Positions 6,965 through 8,190 of a stretch of DNA of 8,190 bases are shown here, piece by piece. The DNA lies in the NCBI GenBank assembly GCA_937915285.1, contig CALDNG010000270.1, positions 1 to 8,190 of the forward strand, in the 5' to 3' direction. The notes under the pieces are model-generated. The model was not told the origin of the DNA. It worked only from the letters and a program-made list of their open reading frames with translations, and did no database searches. Positions within the stretch are counted from its first letter, which is position 1; every line of letters starts with the position of its first letter. The translations under genes were made by a program, and so were the position numbers. This DNA is from an uncultured Desulfomonile sp. (GTDB lineage: Bacteria > Desulfobacterota > Desulfomonilia > Desulfomonilales > Desulfomonilaceae).

Positions 6965-6994
6965 ATTATAAACTATTTTTGATGATTTTGCCAA
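6965..6994 (-). promoter_or_regulatory. sigma70-type promoter for thiDN
   Basis: On the minus strand TTGGCA (6994-6989) and a perfect TATAAT (6970-6965) are 18 bases apart. Transcription would start near 6958 and give a leader of about 47 bases before the ATG at 6910. This is the strongest promoter match seen in the window. The leader is too short to hold a TPP riboswitch, and no thi-box-like sequence was seen in it or just upstream. Confidence 0.62.
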
Positions 6995-7018
6995 GTTTAC
7001 AATTACATGTGCTATATT
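6988..7018 (+). promoter_or_regulatory. Candidate extended -10 promoter for the heptose kinase gene
   Basis: On the plus strand TTGCCA (6988-6993) is followed after 19 bases by TATATT (7013-7018), which is preceded by TGC and so resembles an extended -10 element. Transcription would start near 7025 and leave a leader of roughly 170 bases before the TTG at 7197. The -35 box overlaps the oppositely oriented -35 box of the thiDN promoter by five bases. The 19-base spacing is longer than ideal, although an extended -10 can compensate. Confidence 0.42.
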
Positions 7019-7183
7019 TTGAATTTATTCCTGTTTTGAGCTATAGACAGTTGCTGTTGAGTTTGGGTAGGGTGGGACCGATGTCAGAATGCCAGAAACT
7101 TTCGGGTCTTACTTTCTCATCTGGGGGCTTTCATGATTTCCCTTCAGGACGCTTCGGTCAACGAGGGTTAAGTCAGTTTTTTT

Positions 7184-7188
7184 AGGAG
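7184..7188 (+). promoter_or_regulatory. Ribosome binding site deciding the TTG start of the heptose kinase
   Basis: AGGAG lies eight bases before TTG 7197, which is good Shine-Dalgarno spacing. An in-frame TAA at 7191-7193 excludes any earlier start. The nearby ATG at 7201 is in another frame and stops after three codons. A later in-frame start would remove the N-terminal strand of the kinase fold, so the TTG is the only good choice. Confidence 0.75.
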
Positions 7189-7196
7189 ATTAAGGA

Positions 7197-8190
7197 TTGA
7201 ATGAGAGTTTAATCAAAAAGATAAAACCGTCATCCATATTGGTGGCCGGTGACGTGATGGTCGATGAATACGTTCTGGGGGAGGTGGAAAGAATTTCTCC
7301 CGAATCTCCTGTTCCGGTTCTGGTGGCACGCGAACGGCTGCGCAGGCTTGGTGGAGCTGGAAATGTCTTAAGAAACCTCGTTTCCATGGGAGCTACAGTG
7401 GCTTTGTTTGCCACAATCGGGTCTGATGACGCTGGAAAATGGTTCAAGAATCATTGCTATGAAATCGGGGTAGACACCTTTTGGTTAAAAACCGACAGAT
7501 CAAGACCTACGACCATAAAAACACGTGTAGTGGCCCGAAATCAGCAGATAGTCAGGATCGACGAAGAAAATACCGGGATCATCTCAGCGGAAATGGAACA
7601 AAAAGTCATCGATGAGCTGAAGTCGGTGCTTCCTCAGGTGAAGGCAGTTGTTCTCTCGGATTATGGAAAAGGTTTTCTGACTCCAAACATATTGCAGTCC
7701 TTACTGGCGCAAGCCAAAGAAGAAAACATACCGGTGCTTGTAGATCCGAAAGGTATGGACTTCACAAGGTACAATGGCGCCACCTACATTACCCCGAATA
7801 TCAGGGAAGCTTCACTGGCCTCCGGAATAGCTATTTCCGATAAGGTTTCCATGGAACTAGCGGGACAAACCCTTCTTTCGCAGACCAATGCTGAAGGGAT
7901 CGTATTAACGAGAGGCCGGGATGGCAGCAGTCTGATCACGAGGAACAACATAGAACATTTTACTGTTAAGCCTGTTGAGATAGTTGATGTTACTGGAGCA
8001 GGTGATACGGTAATTTCAACCCTGGCTCTGGCGGTAGCGTCCGGACTTAGCATCCAGGAAGCCATACAACTGGCAAACCTTGCCGCTTCACTTGTAGTGG
8101 CCAGGTTTGGAGCGGCTACTGTCAGCCTTGATGAAATGATCGACTCGCTCAAGCTGGAACGTGAAATCAGCAAAATAATCAACATGTTAG
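7197..8190 (+). CDS. rfaE1: D-glycero-beta-D-manno-heptose-7-phosphate kinase (3' end beyond the right edge)
   Basis: This PfkB/ribokinase-family enzyme phosphorylates heptose 7-phosphate at C1 on the way to ADP-heptose, the precursor of the inner core of lipopolysaccharide; it acts in the cytoplasm. The 331 codons in view cover essentially the whole kinase domain. Family marks are ILVAGDVMVDEY (14-25), ERISPESPVPV (31-41), GGAGNV (52-57), the HldE-typical KTRVVARNQQIVRIDEE, TPNIREA (from 199) and the ATP/catalytic loop DVTGAGD (264-270) with D270 as the likely catalytic base. The frame is still open at the right edge. It is therefore unknown whether the gene ends soon as a stand-alone kinase or continues into a nucleotidyltransferase domain as in bifunctional HldE. 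It starts with TTG, is divergent from thiDN, and has a long leader. Fructose- or sugar-kinase paralogues are less likely given the RNQQ(I/L)(V/I)R(I/L)D motif. Confidence 0.92.
   Translation, partial: MNESLIKKIKPSSILVAGDVMVDEYVLGEVERISPESPVPVLVARERLRRLGGAGNVLRNLVSMGATVALFATIGSDDAGKWFKNHCYEIGVDTFWLKTDRSRPTTIKTRVVARNQQIVRIDEENTGIISAEMEQKVIDELKSVLPQVKAVVLSDYGKGFLTPNILQSLLAQAKEENIPVLVDPKGMDFTRYNGATYITPNIREASLASGIAISDKVSMELAGQTLLSQTNAEGIVLTRGRDGSSLITRNNIEHFTVKPVEIVDVTGAGDTVISTLALAVASGLSIQEAIQLANLAASLVVARFGAATVSLDEMIDSLKLEREISKIINML

Noticed and set aside
7177..7183. T-run before the heptose kinase ribosome binding site as an intrinsic terminator or attenuator
   Set aside because: No strong GC-rich hairpin sits directly upstream of the seven T bases; the best local pairing (GAC/GTC around GCTTCG) is only three base pairs.
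6911..7196. TPP or other known riboswitch in the thiDN/heptose kinase gap
   Set aside because: I looked on both strands for a TPP core (CUGAGA and ACCUGAUC-like elements) and for c-di-GMP, SAM and preQ1 marks and saw none. A covariance-model search would settle this.

Overview
The window reads as ordinary chromosomal DNA from a Gram-negative, probably anaerobic bacterium. The Gram-negative call rests on an ADP-heptose (LPS core) kinase. Two radical SAM enzymes with oxygen-sensitive Fe-S clusters and an ADP-forming acyl-CoA synthetase alpha-type protein suggest anaerobic life. The combination is reminiscent of Desulfobacterota and syntrophic relatives, but that placement is inference from gene content. 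No RNA genes, insertion sequences, CRISPR array or phage genes were seen. Genes are tightly packed: the longest gap is 286 bases, and no stretch over 300 bases lacks a gene.

Layout, left to right. (1) Minus strand, <1-1633: a large radical SAM protein of an uncharacterised family, running off the left edge. (2) Plus strand, 1698-1955: a small membrane protein of unknown function, divergent from it. (3) Plus strand, 2037-3506: an acyl-CoA synthetase (NDP-forming) alpha-type protein with no ATP-grasp partner in view. (4) Minus strand, reading from 6910 down to 3503: a probable transcription unit of thiD-thiN fusion, moaA and a family 2 glycosyltransferase. Its last stop codon overlaps the stop codon of the acyl-CoA gene. 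(5) Plus strand, 7197->8190: a heptose-7-phosphate kinase with a TTG start, running off the right edge.

Two genes serve cofactor synthesis (thiamin phosphate and the molybdenum cofactor) and two serve the cell surface (a glycosyltransferase and the ADP-heptose pathway kinase). The acyl-CoA protein belongs to energy or acid metabolism. They do not form one pathway.

The most notable sequence-level signals are regulatory. thiDN and the heptose kinase gene appear to be driven by back-to-back promoters with overlapping -35 boxes. The short thiDN leader leaves no room for a TPP riboswitch. Inverted repeats sit on the start region of moaA and directly before the start of the acyl-CoA gene. I found no convincing new multi-gene system.
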